The notes beneath the pieces are model-generated. The model worked only from the letters and a program-made list of their open reading frames with translations. It did no database searches and was not told where the DNA came from. 64,000 nt of DNA from NCBI RefSeq assembly GCF_002245655.1, contig NZ_NOIH01000002.1:62001-126000 (forward strand), in the 5' to 3' direction. Shown piece by piece: positions 44,270 to 53,889 of the stretch (positions are counted from its first letter, which is position 1; each line of letters opens with the position of its first letter). Both the position numbers and the translations under genes were made by a program. This DNA comes from Thauera propionica. Lineage in GTDB: Bacteria > Pseudomonadota > Gammaproteobacteria > Burkholderiales > Rhodocyclaceae.

Positions 44270-45015
44270 GCGTGCCCCTCGGTGCCCAGATAGACCGACT
44301 GCACCTCGGGATGCCCCTTCACGTGCGCCGCGTCGCCGGAGGTCAGCACGCGGCCGTACACCAGCACCGAGATGCGGTCGGCAAGCTGGAACACCGCATC
44401 CATGTCGTGCTCGATCAGCAGGATCGCCGCGTCGCGCCGCAGGCGGTCGATCAGTGCCACCATCTGCAGCGAATCCTCCGGCCCCATGCCCGCCATCGGC
44501 TCATCGAGCAGCAGCAGCTTGGGCCGCGCCGCCAGCGCCAGCGCGACGTCGAGCCTCTTCTGCATGCCGTGCGGCAGCGTGCCGGCCGGACGGTCGAGCA
44601 CCTCGGCCAGGCCGACCTTGTCCGCCAGCGTCAGGGCACCGTCCATCAGCACGGTCTCGGCCTCGCGCCGCCGCAGGCAGCGGAAGCTGGAACCGGCCTG
44701 GGCCTGCACCGCCAGCAGCAGGTTGTCGCGCACGGAATCGTTGCGGAACACGCTGGTGATCTGAAAGCAGCGCGCCAGGCCGTGGCGCACGCGTTGGTGC
44801 GGGGCCAGTGCGGTGAGATCGACACCATCGAGCACGATGCGCCCGGCGTCGGCCGGTATCAGGCCGCTGATGAGATTGACGAGCGTGGACTTGCCGGCGC
44901 CATTGGGTCCGATCAGCGCGTGGATCTCGCCCGGCGCCACCGTCAGGTCGACATGGTCGGTGGCGAGCAGGCCGCCAAAGCGCTTGACCAGGCCTTCGGC
45001 CACGAACAGGCTCAT
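44266..45015 (-). CDS. livG: Branched-chain amino acid-type ABC transporter ATPase LivG
   Basis: A 249-aa ATPase with Walker A GPNGAGKST, Walker B LLLLDEPMAGMGPED and an atypical signature LPHGMQKRLDVALAL in place of the usual SGGQQQ. Start ATG 45015 overlaps the livM stop (ATGA) and precedes the first conserved strand directly. It pairs with LivF to energise the LivHM permease. Confidence 0.92.
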   Translation of the reverse strand: MSLFVAEGLVKRFGGLLATDHVDLTVAPGEIHALIGPNGAGKSTLVNLISGLIPADAGRIVLDGVDLTALAPHQRVRHGLARCFQITSVFRNDSVRDNLLLAVQAQAGSSFRCLRRREAETVLMDGALTLADKVGLAEVLDRPAGTLPHGMQKRLDVALALAARPKLLLLDEPMAGMGPEDSLQMVALIDRLRRDAAILLIEHDMDAVFQLADRISVLVYGRVLTSGDAAHVKGHPEVQSVYLGTEGHA

Positions 45016-46013
45016 GCCGCGCCCCCCTGGCGGTCGCCACGGCGCTCGAGCAGCGCGGCCAGCCCCTGCGGCGCATGGAACACGACCAACAGCAGCAGCA
45101 CGCCCAGCGGCCAGTGCCAGTAGTCGGTGTGCATCTTCAGCGCTTCCTCCAGCGTCAGCCACAGCGCCACGCCCAGCGGCGCGCCCCAGCGCCGACCAAG
45201 ACCACCGAGGATCACCATCACCAGCAGCAGCGCGGACTGCGTCCAGTGCATCATGCCCGGGCTGACGAAGGTGTTGTGGCTGGCGAGCAGGCCGCCGGCC
45301 AGCCCCGCAACCGCGCCGGCGGCGACGAAGCCGGCGAGCTTGAGGCGGAAGACCGGGTAGCCGAGCGCGACCATGCGGGTCTCGTTGTCGCGGATGCCGC
45401 GCAGCGCATGGCCATAGCGCGAATGCGCGACCCGACTGAAGAGTGCGAACACCCCGGCCGCGATCGCCAGCACCACCCAGTAGAAGACGTCCGGATGCGC
45501 GCCGTCGAGCCAAGGGCCCATCGCCAACGGCGTGTATAGCCCGTAGCCATCGTCGCCGCCGTAGGTGCGCAGCGATACCGCCAGGTAGTACAGCATCTGC
45601 GCGAAGGCGAGCGTAATCATGATGAAGTACACCCCGCGCGTGCGCAGCGACACCGCGCCGATCAGCGCCGCCGCCAAGCCACCGAACACCAGCGCGCCAC
45701 CCCATGCCAGCCAGGCTGACGAGACGCCCGCCTCGACCAGCGCCACCACCGTGTAGGCGCCAACGCCGATGAAGCCGGCATGCCCCAACGCCGCCATGCC
45801 GCCGTAGCCGAGGATGAAGTTGAGGCTGGTCGCGGCGATGGCGACGATCAGCACGCGGCGCACGAAACCGACGTAGTACTCCAGCCCCAGCGTCGGCGCC
45901 AGCAAGGGAAAAACGGCCAGCAGCGCGAGCACCAGCCAGGGCAGGCGGCGCACCGCACCGGGAAAGCGGGTGGCGAAGGCAGGTTGCGCCACGGCGGAAA
46001 CAGGATTCGTCAC
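45012..46013 (-). CDS. livM: Branched-chain amino acid-type ABC transporter permease LivM
   Basis: A 333-aa permease with about nine or ten helices and the family EAA-like loop. Typical LivM segments include NFILGYGGMAALGHAGFIGVGAY in two parts and LRGIRDNETRMVALGY. GTG 46013 follows the livH stop by 8 nt; an upstream in-frame reading would run through livH and is not real. Confidence 0.9.
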   Translation of the reverse strand: MTNPVSAVAQPAFATRFPGAVRRLPWLVLALLAVFPLLAPTLGLEYYVGFVRRVLIVAIAATSLNFILGYGGMAALGHAGFIGVGAYTVVALVEAGVSSAWLAWGGALVFGGLAAALIGAVSLRTRGVYFIMITLAFAQMLYYLAVSLRTYGGDDGYGLYTPLAMGPWLDGAHPDVFYWVVLAIAAGVFALFSRVAHSRYGHALRGIRDNETRMVALGYPVFRLKLAGFVAAGAVAGLAGGLLASHNTFVSPGMMHWTQSALLLVMVILGGLGRRWGAPLGVALWLTLEEALKMHTDYWHWPLGVLLLLVVFHAPQGLAALLERRGDRQGGAA

Positions 46014-46021
46014 GACGGTCT

Positions 46022-46942
46022 TCAGGCGCGGGCGGGGAACAGGCCCGCGGGTTTGAGCGTGAGCACGGCCGCCATCAGCACGTACATCGCGATGCCGGCC
46101 AGCGCCGGCCCGAGATCGGCCGCCACCGAAGGCGGCAGTACCGCGCGCAGCGCCGGCGGCAGGAAGGCGCGGCCGGCGGTGTCGACCAGCCCGACCAGCA
46201 GCGCGGCAACGAAGGCGCCGCGCACCGAGCCGATGCCGCCGATGACGATGACCACCAGCGCCGGGATGAGGATGGCCTCGCCCATGCCGACCTGCACCGA
46301 GCTGATCGGCGCCATCAGCGCCCCGGCCAGCGCCGCGAGCCCGGCACCGAGCGCGAACACGAAAGAAAACACCGCCCCCACGCGCACGCCCATGAACTCC
46401 GCCATCTGCCGGTTCGAGGCCCCGGCGCGCACCAGCATGCCGACACGGGTGTTGTTCACCAGCAGGTAGAGCCCGAGCGCCACCAGCAGGCCTGCACCGA
46501 TCAAGAGCAGGCGGTAGGCCGGATATGGCAGGCCCTCGAACAGCTGCACCGGACCGGCGAGCGCGGCCGGCGTCGAGGCCATCAGCGGCGCCACGCCCCA
46601 GATCGCCTTTACCGCATCGTCGGCGATCAGGATGATGCCGAAGGTAGCCAGCACCTGCACCAGATGGTCGCGTCGATAGAGGTGGCGCACCACCAGCAGC
46701 TCGAGCAGGGCCGCGACCGCCACGGTGACGAGGACCGCCGCCAGCACCGCGCCGGCGAACGAGCCGCTCGCCTCGTGCACGCGCGCGGCGACGTAGGCGC
46801 CGGCCATGTAGAGCGAGCCGTGGGCGAGGTTCATCGTGTCCATGATGCCGAACACCAGCGTCAGGCCGGCGGCGATCAGGAACAGCATCAGGCCGTAGCC
46901 GAGGCCGTTGAGCAGTTGCTCGAAGACGAAAATGGCATCCAT
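46022..46942 (-). CDS. livH: Branched-chain amino acid-type ABC transporter permease LivH
   Basis: A 306-aa permease beginning MDAIFVFEQLLNGLGYGL, with the typical motifs LVFGIMDTMNLAHGSLYM and VVIVIGGIGSVRGAFVAALL. About eight hydrophobic helices are seen. ATG 46942 is chosen because the family starts here. It lies about 93 bp downstream of livK. Confidence 0.92.
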   Translation of the reverse strand: MDAIFVFEQLLNGLGYGLMLFLIAAGLTLVFGIMDTMNLAHGSLYMAGAYVAARVHEASGSFAGAVLAAVLVTVAVAALLELLVVRHLYRRDHLVQVLATFGIILIADDAVKAIWGVAPLMASTPAALAGPVQLFEGLPYPAYRLLLIGAGLLVALGLYLLVNNTRVGMLVRAGASNRQMAEFMGVRVGAVFSFVFALGAGLAALAGALMAPISSVQVGMGEAILIPALVVIVIGGIGSVRGAFVAALLVGLVDTAGRAFLPPALRAVLPPSVAADLGPALAGIAMYVLMAAVLTLKPAGLFPARA

Positions 46943-47035
46943 CGGGGAGATCCGGAGGCGATGCGGCAAGGCGCGCGGCATCGCGCGGCGGGACGGACAC
47001 AGGCACGGGAACGCCTGCGCCCGTCGCGCGCGGTC

Positions 47036-48196
47036 TTACATCTTGCAGGCGCCGACGTAGGCGTCCTGGTGCTGCTCGAGCGTGGTGCCCACCAGCTTGT
47101 TGGTGATGCGGCCGTCGGCGTCCTTGCCGACTTCGCGCAGGTAGTAGTTCTGCACCGGGAAGTTGTTGACGCCGTACTTGAACTCGCCGCGCACCGACGA
47201 GAAGCTCGGGCTCTTCAGCGCCTTCAGCACCGCCTCGCGGTCGGCAACCTTGCCGCCGACGTCACGCACCGCGGCATCCATCGCCATCAGGGTGTCGTAG
47301 GCCATCGCCGCATACACCGAGGGGTAGCGGCCGTCGTACTTCTTGCGGAAAGCGGACACGAACTCGGCGTTGGCCGGATTCTGCAGATCGTGGGTCCAGT
47401 GCGCGGTGTTGAGCACGCCGATCATCGGCTCGCCCACGGCCTGGATCACGTCCTCGTCGGCCGAGAAGCCGGGGGCGATCAGCGGGATGTCCTTCAGGCC
47501 GCCGCCGACGAACTGCTTGACGAAGTTGATGCCCATCGCGCCCGGCAGGAAGAAGAACACCGCATCCGGCTTGGCGGCGCGGATCTGCGCGATCTCGGCG
47601 GCGTAGTCGATCTGGCCGAGTTTGGTGTAGATCTCGTCCTTCACCGCGCCCTTGTACAGGCGCTTGAAGCCGTTGAGGTGGTCCTTGCCCGCCGGGTAGT
47701 TCGGCGCGATCAGCACCACGTTCTTGTAGCCCTTCTCGTTGGCGACCTTGCCGGCCGCCTCGTCGTAGGTGTCGTTCTGATACTGGGCGAAGAAGTACGG
47801 GCTGCACTTTTCGCCGGCGTAGGCGCTCGGGCCGGGGTTGGCCGACAGGTAGGGCACCTTGGCGGCGAACAGCGCCGGCCCCACGGCGAGCGCGGCGTTG
47901 GAACCGATCGGGCCGGTGAAGAAGTCGATCTTGTCGCGCTGCAGGTAGCGGGCGACGAGCTGGTTCGCCTGCTCCGGGTTGCCGCCGAAGTCGGTGCGCA
48001 GGAACTCGGCCGGCTGGCCGCCGAGCTTGCCGCCCAGCTTCTCGATCGCCAGCTCGAAGCCGTCGCGCGCCTCGGCACCGAGCGCCGCGAACGGGCCGGA
48101 AATGTCGAGCGCGATGCCGACCTTGATGTCGGCAGCGTGGGCGGCGGCAGCGCCGCACAGCGCCAGGGCGACGGCCAGGTTCTTCATCTGCAGCAT
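47036..48196 (-). CDS. livK: ABC transporter periplasmic substrate-binding protein LivK-type
   Basis: A 386-aa periplasmic binding protein with a signal peptide (hydrophobic LAVALALCGAAAAHAA) and a type I two-lobe fold: DIKVGIALDISGPFAALG, then GPIGSNAALAVGPALFAAKVPY. Start ATG 48196 has GAGGAGA 6 nt upstream. The NYPAGKDHLNGFKRLYKG segment resembles binding proteins linked to aromatic acids, so the ligand need not be a branched-chain amino acid. It is the first gene of the operon. Confidence 0.88.
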   Translation of the reverse strand: MLQMKNLAVALALCGAAAAHAADIKVGIALDISGPFAALGAEARDGFELAIEKLGGKLGGQPAEFLRTDFGGNPEQANQLVARYLQRDKIDFFTGPIGSNAALAVGPALFAAKVPYLSANPGPSAYAGEKCSPYFFAQYQNDTYDEAAGKVANEKGYKNVVLIAPNYPAGKDHLNGFKRLYKGAVKDEIYTKLGQIDYAAEIAQIRAAKPDAVFFFLPGAMGINFVKQFVGGGLKDIPLIAPGFSADEDVIQAVGEPMIGVLNTAHWTHDLQNPANAEFVSAFRKKYDGRYPSVYAAMAYDTLMAMDAAVRDVGGKVADREAVLKALKSPSFSSVRGEFKYGVNNFPVQNYYLREVGKDADGRITNKLVGTTLEQHQDAYVGACKM

Positions 48197-48497
48197 TGAG
48201 TGTCTCCTCGGTTTGTATCGACAGGGGTACGGAAACGGCGCGGCATCGCAGGGATCGCCCACGATCGGTGCAATCGCGCGAATTTGCCCGATTCTAGCCT
48301 GAGCTCGATGCTCATCAGCAGGAAAATCCCCTGCACGGCGCAGGACGCAAGCTCAGGAGAGCGTGCCCTGCCAACGGTGTGGGCCCACGGCACGCCCCAC
48401 CTGTATGAAATTTCACCTCGCAATGCAGGCAGCGACCGACGGCACTGGTAGACTTGCGCATCCTCATAGTGACAGCCCGCAGCCCAGGACCGCGATC
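48197..48497. other. Divergent intergenic region between livK and ruvA
   Basis: The 301-bp region separates two divergent operons and should hold both promoters. No -10/-35 pair stands out and no convincing small gene is seen. ruvC, which often precedes ruvA, is absent. Confidence 0.4.
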
Positions 48498-49097
48498 ATG
48501 ATCGGACGCATTACCGGCACCTTGTTGGAAAAGAATCCGCCGCAGATCCTCGTCGACGTGCACGGTGTCGGCTACGAGATCGACGTGCCGATGAGCACCT
48601 TCTACAACCTGCCCGCCACAGGCGCCCAGATCAGCCTGCATACCCATCACGTGGTGCGCGAGGACGGACATTTCCTCTTCGGCTTCGCCACCGACGAGGA
48701 GCGCGCCGCCTTCCGCCAGCTGCTCAAGGTGTCCGGCGTCGGCGCGCGCATGGCGCTGGCGGTGCTATCGGGGCTGTCGGTCAATGATCTCGCGCAGGCC
48801 GTGGCGCTGCAGGAAGCCGGGCGGCTGGTGAAGATCCCGGGCATCGGCAAGAAGACCGCCGAGCGCCTGCTGCTGGAGCTGCGCGACAAGCTGGGCAAGG
48901 CACTGCCGAACATGGCCGGCGCCCGGCTCGTCGCCGCGCCGGGCGCCGCGCCCGATGCGAAAAGCGACATCCTCAACGCGCTGCTGGCGCTGGGCTACAA
49001 CGAACGCGAGGCGCTGGGCGCGATGAAGGGTCTGGACGAGGCGGTCGGCGTGTCCGATGGCATCCGCCAGGCGCTGAAGCTGCTGTCGAAGGGCTAA
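48498..49097 (+). CDS. ruvA: Holliday junction branch migration protein RuvA
   Basis: A 199-aa tetrameric Holliday-junction binding protein. Domain I is the OB fold ([20 protein letters not shown]), domain II carries the two helix-hairpin-helix motifs ([35 protein letters not shown]), and domain III at the C-terminus (about 150-199) contacts RuvB. ruvB follows after 9 nt. Confidence 0.96.
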   Translation: MIGRITGTLLEKNPPQILVDVHGVGYEIDVPMSTFYNLPATGAQISLHTHHVVREDGHFLFGFATDEERAAFRQLLKVSGVGARMALAVLSGLSVNDLAQAVALQEAGRLVKIPGIGKKTAERLLLELRDKLGKALPNMAGARLVAAPGAAPDAKSDILNALLALGYNEREALGAMKGLDEAVGVSDGIRQALKLLSKG

Positions 49098-49106
49098 ACT
49101 GCCGCC

Positions 49107-50162
49107 ATGATCGAGACCGACTCGCTGCGCGCCGGAAGCCCCGAGCGCCTCATCTCCGCCCAGCCCGCCGACCGCCAGGAAGACGCGATCGAGCGCGCGC
49201 TGCGGCCCAAGCGCCTCGCCGAATACGTCGGCCAGGCCAAGATCCGCGAACAGCTGGAGATCTTCATTCAGGCCGCGCGCAACCGCAGCGAGGCGCTCGA
49301 CCACGTGCTGCTGTTCGGCCCGCCCGGGCTGGGCAAGACCACACTGGCCCACATCGTCGCCGCCGAGATGGGCGTGAACCTGCGCCAGACCTCCGGCCCG
49401 GTGCTCGAGCGCGCCGGCGACCTCGCCGCGCTGCTGACCAACCTCGAGCCGCACGACGTGCTGTTCATCGACGAGATCCACCGCCTGTCGCCGGTCGTCG
49501 AGGAAATCCTCTATCCGGCACTCGAAGACTTCCAGATCGACATCATGATCGGCGAGGGCCCCGCGGCACGCTCGGTCAAGCTCGACCTGCCGCCCTTCAC
49601 CCTGGTCGGCGCCACGACCCGTGCCGGCATGCTGACCAACCCGCTGCGCGACCGCTTCGGCATCGTGTCGCGGCTGGAGTTCTACACGCCGGAAGAACTC
49701 GGCTTCATCGTCGGCCGTTCGGCGCGCCTGCTCAACGTCGAGATCGACGACAGCGGTGCGCTCGAGATCGCCCGACGCGCGCGCGGCACGCCGCGCATTG
49801 CCAACCGCCTGCTGCGGCGGGTACGCGACTACGCCGAAGTCAAGGCCGGCGGCCACATCACCGCCGCAGTGGCCGATGCCGCGCTGCGCATGCTGGATGT
49901 GGACAACCTCGGACTCGATCTGATGGACCGCAAGCTGCTGTCGGCCATGCTGGAGAAATTCGGCGGTGGCCCGGTCGGCCTGGACAACCTCGCCGCGGCG
50001 ATCGGTGAATCCACCGACACCATCGAGGACGTCATCGAGCCCTACCTGATCCAGCAGGGCTACCTGCAGCGCACGCCGCGCGGGCGCATGGCCACGCACT
50101 CGATCTGGCAGCACTTCGGGATTGCGCCGCCACGCAGCGGCGGCGACCTGTTCAACGCCTGA
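49107..50162 (+). CDS. ruvB: Holliday junction branch migration ATPase RuvB
   Basis: A 351-aa AAA+ motor with Walker [13 protein letters not shown], Walker [17 protein letters not shown], sensor [18 protein letters not shown] and a C-terminal winged helix ending near [12 protein letters not shown]. Works with RuvA to drive branch migration. Confidence 0.97.
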   Translation: MIETDSLRAGSPERLISAQPADRQEDAIERALRPKRLAEYVGQAKIREQLEIFIQAARNRSEALDHVLLFGPPGLGKTTLAHIVAAEMGVNLRQTSGPVLERAGDLAALLTNLEPHDVLFIDEIHRLSPVVEEILYPALEDFQIDIMIGEGPAARSVKLDLPPFTLVGATTRAGMLTNPLRDRFGIVSRLEFYTPEELGFIVGRSARLLNVEIDDSGALEIARRARGTPRIANRLLRRVRDYAEVKAGGHITAAVADAALRMLDVDNLGLDLMDRKLLSAMLEKFGGGPVGLDNLAAAIGESTDTIEDVIEPYLIQQGYLQRTPRGRMATHSIWQHFGIAPPRSGGDLFNA

Positions 50163-50183
50163 CACGCAAGCCGTAAACTGGCG

Positions 50184-50540
50184 ATGCGCTCGGTTCAGGT
50201 CGTGATGTTCATGCTGTGCGTGCTCGGCGGGCTGTACCTGCTGACGCAGGCGCCGGCCTTCTTCCTGCCCAGTCGCGGAGATCCCGCCATCGGCCTGCAG
50301 TTCGACGCTGTGGCTGCTCGACTGCTGGGTGCCGGGCTGCTCGCACTGGCGGCCCTTGGCAGCCTGTATCTGCGCACGATGTACTATTCGGCGGGCCAAC
50401 GCCGCCTGCCCGGCCCGGGTGAGCAGCGTCGCTACTTCGGCCTGCTGCTGCTGGCACTGGCCCTGCTGCTGGCAGCCTTGCTCAGCGCCGAGATCGGCCC
50501 GAACCCAGACTACCGGCCACGGGTACAACAGACCAACTGA
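50184..50540 (+). CDS. Small hypothetical membrane protein
   Basis: A 118-aa protein with three predicted transmembrane helices (about residues 5-28, 45-66 and 84-105). It follows ruvB by 21 nt and probably shares its mRNA. No family was recognised. It converges with the winged-helix regulator gene. Confidence 0.6.
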   Translation: MRSVQVVMFMLCVLGGLYLLTQAPAFFLPSRGDPAIGLQFDAVAARLLGAGLLALAALGSLYLRTMYYSAGQRRLPGPGEQRRYFGLLLLALALLLAALLSAEIGPNPDYRPRVQQTN

Positions 50541-50558
50541 AGCCGCAGTCGTGCAGCC

Positions 50559-51101
50559 TCACTCTTCGAGCAGCTTGCGCGCGCGATCCGCAATTTCGAT
50601 GACTTCCGACAATTCGCGCGAGGTCAGCACCTTGCCGAAATGATCGAAAGCCGTTTCGGTGACGAACAGATGCCCATTGCCGCGCCGCTCGATCCAGCCA
50701 AGTTCGACCAGGCGCACGATCTTGCGCCGCACCGTCTCACGCGGCAGCCCGGTTGCGGCGGCGATCGAATAGGCGTTGCAGGGGCGCAGCGTACACGTGC
50801 GCCAGGCATCGGGGCTGCCAGGCAGGCTTTCCTCGGGACGCCCGTTGCGGCCGCCGTTGCCGTTCGCCGACGCGTGTTCGAACGCGCCAGTGTTGTGCAT
50901 CGCGATCTCACCGAGCAGGATCGGCAGCAGGATGTCGCGATCGAACTCCTCGAACCAGCGCCGCAGGTTGCGGATCTCGTGGCGCATGAGCAGCAGCGCC
51001 ACGGTGCGGATGGCAGCATGCGTCGAGTCGGGGGACTGCTGTTCAGTCTCGACCATTCCCTCGCTGGTCGAGCTCGCCTTGGGGGGGGCTGTGTTTGACA
51101 T
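50559..51101 (-). CDS. Winged-helix transcriptional regulator of unknown family
   Basis: A 180-aa protein. The C-terminal region contains a winged helix-turn-helix (AYSIAAATGLPRETVRRKIVRLVELGWIERR, residues about 112-142), and the N-terminal half is helical (AIRTVALLLMRHEIRNLRRWFEEFDRDILLPILL). ATG 51101 follows CGGGA; a longer start adds an unlikely extension. A run of eight C lies at codons 5-7. It is alone between ruvB and xerC, with an AT-rich upstream region (about 51149-51175). Targets are unknown. Confidence 0.7.
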   Translation of the reverse strand: MSNTAPPKASSTSEGMVETEQQSPDSTHAAIRTVALLLMRHEIRNLRRWFEEFDRDILLPILLGEIAMHNTGAFEHASANGNGGRNGRPEESLPGSPDAWRTCTLRPCNAYSIAAATGLPRETVRRKIVRLVELGWIERRGNGHLFVTETAFDHFGKVLTSRELSEVIEIADRARKLLEE

Positions 51102-51220
51102 GTTTTCCCGAGCGGAGCCGTGCTCCTGTGATGGGCAGGCCGCGTGAGCTTGGAATATTAGATATTTATCAACTGCTCCAAGACTAAAAGCATAACGCAA
51201 GCCCTCAATAAGCTTCCGTT

Positions 51221-51241
51221 AAAAAATGCCCAATTTGGGCA
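51221..51241 (-). terminator. Intrinsic terminator of the dapF-DUF484-xerC operon
   Basis: A 6-bp stem TGCCCA/TGGGCA with a 3-nt loop (51227-51241) is followed on the minus strand by six U residues (51226-51221). It lies 20 nt after the xerC stop. The A-rich flank on the other side means it could also work on the plus strand. Confidence 0.8.
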
Positions 51242-51260
51242 AAAACGCGGGAATTGCGAA

Positions 51261-52196
51261 TCACTTGCGCGCGCGCGGGTGCGCCTTGTCGTAAACGCTC
51301 GCCAGATGCTGGAAATCGAGGTGGGTATAGACCTGGGTGCTGCGAATGCTCGCGTGCCCGAGCAACTCCTGCACGGCACGCAGATCCCCGCTTGATTGCA
51401 GCAGATGACTGGCGAAACTGTGGCGCAGCATGTGGGGATGAACATGCACGCCAAGGCCGAGCGCACGGGCGCGATGCGCCAGCCGGCTGCGGATGCCGGC
51501 TGGCGACAGCCGCTGCCCGGTACGACTCAGGAACAGTGCCTTCTCTCCTGCGGCGGCAAGCGGCCCGCGCACCGTGAGCCATTGGCGCAGCGCCTCGAGC
51601 GCCTTCCCGCCCACCGGAACGCTGCGGCTGCGCTGACGCTTGCCGGTGACGGTGACCATGGCCTCTTTCAGGTCGAGACCGCCGTCGACGTCGAGTGCGG
51701 CCAGCTCGGCCAGGCGCAGGCCCGAGGAATAGAACAGCTCGAACATTGCCACGTCGCGCAGCTCCAGCGGCCCCTCGGCCTCGGGATCGAGCAGGGCCTG
51801 GGCCTGATCGGGCGACAGCGCGCGCGGCAGCGTGGTGGCCGATTTCGGTGCACGGATGCCCTCGACGGGATTCGCCTTCAGGCCATGATGACGGGCGAAC
51901 CAGCGATACAGGCCGCGCCAGGCCGACAGGTTGCGGGCAATCGAACGCCCCGACAGTCCTTCGCCGTGCAGACGGGCGACGAAACGGCGAATGTCGTGCA
52001 CCGCCAGCGTCGGCAGCGGCCGTCCTTCGGCCAGACGAAGCAGGTTGCCAAGATCGCGCCGATAGGCCGCCAGCGTCAGCGGCGATGCGCGTCGTTGACT
52101 GGCCAGCCAGCCCAGCCAGGCCTCGGCCTCATCCGGCAGGGGCAGCCCTGCGGCTGCCTGTGTTGCTGGGGACGAGCCCGTGGGCAGCGCGCTCAT
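51261..52196 (-). CDS. xerC: Site-specific tyrosine recombinase XerC
   Basis: A 311-aa recombinase that resolves chromosome dimers at dif with XerD. The SAM-like N-terminal domain (about 20-110) binds DNA. The catalytic set is complete: Arg in SSGLRLAELAAL, Lys in TGKRQRSRSV, His-x-x-Arg in HMLRHSFASH, then His in LLGHASIRST and the Tyr nucleophile in QVYTHLDF. It follows DUF484 and dapF in the order known from E. coli. Confidence 0.94.
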   Translation of the reverse strand: MSALPTGSSPATQAAAGLPLPDEAEAWLGWLASQRRASPLTLAAYRRDLGNLLRLAEGRPLPTLAVHDIRRFVARLHGEGLSGRSIARNLSAWRGLYRWFARHHGLKANPVEGIRAPKSATTLPRALSPDQAQALLDPEAEGPLELRDVAMFELFYSSGLRLAELAALDVDGGLDLKEAMVTVTGKRQRSRSVPVGGKALEALRQWLTVRGPLAAAGEKALFLSRTGQRLSPAGIRSRLAHRARALGLGVHVHPHMLRHSFASHLLQSSGDLRAVQELLGHASIRSTQVYTHLDFQHLASVYDKAHPRARK

Positions 52197-52230
52197 GCGA
52201 TGTCAGCGAAGGGCTGGCGCCGTGCCGGCA

Positions 52231-52866
52231 TCAGGGCTGCGGCTTCAGGGCCGCCGCGGCAAGCTCGCCGATGCGGCCGAGGTAGAGCGTGCCCATCTCG
52301 GCGTAGAAGCGCTCGGGCTCGGCGCCACCGAGTGCCAGCAGGCCGAATACGGCACCGGCCGCGCGCAAGGGGATCAGCGCGACGGAGCGGACGTGAGGCG
52401 CGGATTCGCCGAAGCAGGCCAGCAGCTCCATGCTCTCGGGCGCCCCGCAGTAGGGATGGCGCATCGCCTCGATCTGGCGCTGCACCGAATCGGGGAAGCG
52501 GCAGGGCACGTCGCCGGCTCCCCACAGTTCGAGCGCGACATAGGGCACGGCAAAATCCTCGCGCAGGCTCTCCGCCAGAAGCTGCCCCGCCAGCCCGGGC
52601 TCGCGCGCCTCCAGCAACTGCACCGCCAGGCGGTGCACCTTGGCACTGATGTCGTCGTTCTCCTCGCCGAAGCGGATCAGCTCGACCAGCTTCAGCTCGA
52701 GCTGGCGAATCTTGTCGCGCAGTGCGTACAACTGGCGTTCGGCAAGGGAAATCGCCTGGCCGCCATGCTGCGGATGCGGCACCGTGAGCTGGGTGAACAG
52801 CTCGCCGTGCTCGGCGAGGAAATCGGGGTTGTCGCGCAAGTAGCGGGCGACGTCTTCGGCGTTCAT
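52231..52866 (-). CDS. DUF484 family protein
   Basis: A 211-aa protein with an N-terminal family motif MNAEDVARYLRDNPDFLAEH, a coiled-coil segment (about 45-80, SLAERQLYALRDKIRQLELKL in two parts) and a C-terminal GAF-like domain. In E. coli the homologue lies between dapF and xerC, as here. Function unknown. ATG 52866 matches the family start. Confidence 0.88.
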   Translation of the reverse strand: MNAEDVARYLRDNPDFLAEHGELFTQLTVPHPQHGGQAISLAERQLYALRDKIRQLELKLVELIRFGEENDDISAKVHRLAVQLLEAREPGLAGQLLAESLREDFAVPYVALELWGAGDVPCRFPDSVQRQIEAMRHPYCGAPESMELLACFGESAPHVRSVALIPLRAAGAVFGLLALGGAEPERFYAEMGTLYLGRIGELAAAALKPQP

Positions 52867-52953
52867 CGGCAATACTCCCGTCGGGCGACGCATGCGCCCG
52901 GCATCATACATCGCACAGCGGCCGGCGGCCGCTGCGCAGCGAATTCCATGGAT

Positions 52954-53787
52954 TCAGTCGAGCGACATCTCGCCCTCGAACACCGTGACAGCAGGCCCGG
53001 TCATCAGCACCGGCGTACCCGGACCACCCCAGGCGATCTCGAGTTCGCCGCCGCGGGTCTCTACCCGCACCGGCGACACCACCAGATTGCGCACGATGCC
53101 CGTGACCACGGCGGCGCAGGCGCCGGTGCCGCAGGCAAGCGTCTCGCCCGCGCCGCGCTCGAACACGCGCAGTCGCACCCGGTTCGCGTCGACGACCTGC
53201 AGGAAGCCGGCATTGACCCGTGCCGGGAAACGCGGGTGGCACTCGATCAGTGCGCCCTGCTCGGCCACCGGAGCGGCGTCGACGTCGGCCACCACCTGCA
53301 CCGCGTGCGGGTTGCCCATCGACACCGCGGTGATCGCCACCGTGGCCTCGCCCACCTGCAGCGGTTGCACGAAGGCATCGGAGTCGGACACGAAGGGCAC
53401 CTTCGCCGGCGTCAGCTCGGGCACGCCCATGTCGACCGTGACGAGCCCGTCCTCGCGCAGGCACGGCGCGATCACGCCGGACTTTGTCTCGACGCGTATC
53501 TCGCGCTTGTCAGTCAGGCCCTTGTCGTGCACGAAGCGCACAAAGCAGCGCGCGCCGTTGCCGCACTGCTCGACCTCACCGCCATCGGCATTGAAGATGC
53601 GGTAACGGAAGTCGACGCCGGGCTGGGTCGCCGGTTCGACGACCAGCAGCTGGTCGCAGCCGACACCGAAGTGGCGGTCGGCGATGGCCTTGACGCGCGC
53701 CGGCGTGAGATCGACCTGGGTGCGCGTGGCATCGATGACGACGAAGTCGTTGCCGAGGCCATGCATCTTGGTGAAGCGCAGTTTCAT
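52954..53787 (-). CDS. dapF: Diaminopimelate epimerase
   Basis: Interconverts LL- and meso-diaminopimelate for lysine and peptidoglycan. The 277-aa protein has the family start [16 protein letters not shown]-like ([13 protein letters not shown]). Both catalytic cysteines are present: in [13 protein letters not shown] and in [17 protein letters not shown] lies upstream of ATG 53787. Confidence 0.96.
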   Translation of the reverse strand: MKLRFTKMHGLGNDFVVIDATRTQVDLTPARVKAIADRHFGVGCDQLLVVEPATQPGVDFRYRIFNADGGEVEQCGNGARCFVRFVHDKGLTDKREIRVETKSGVIAPCLREDGLVTVDMGVPELTPAKVPFVSDSDAFVQPLQVGEATVAITAVSMGNPHAVQVVADVDAAPVAEQGALIECHPRFPARVNAGFLQVVDANRVRLRVFERGAGETLACGTGACAAVVTGIVRNLVVSPVRVETRGGELEIAWGGPGTPVLMTGPAVTVFEGEMSLD

Positions 53788-53889
53788 CGCAGCTCTTTCA
53801 GGAGTAGGCGGTTGCAGGGCAGACAGGGTCTGCAGGCGGCGATTGTCCTCCACTGCGCCGACCAGCGTCCACCGGACCGGCACGCCCTC

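Noticed and set aside
45012-47006. Single long frame spanning livM and part of livH
   Set aside because: The upstream half reads livH in the wrong frame; the true livM starts at GTG 46013.
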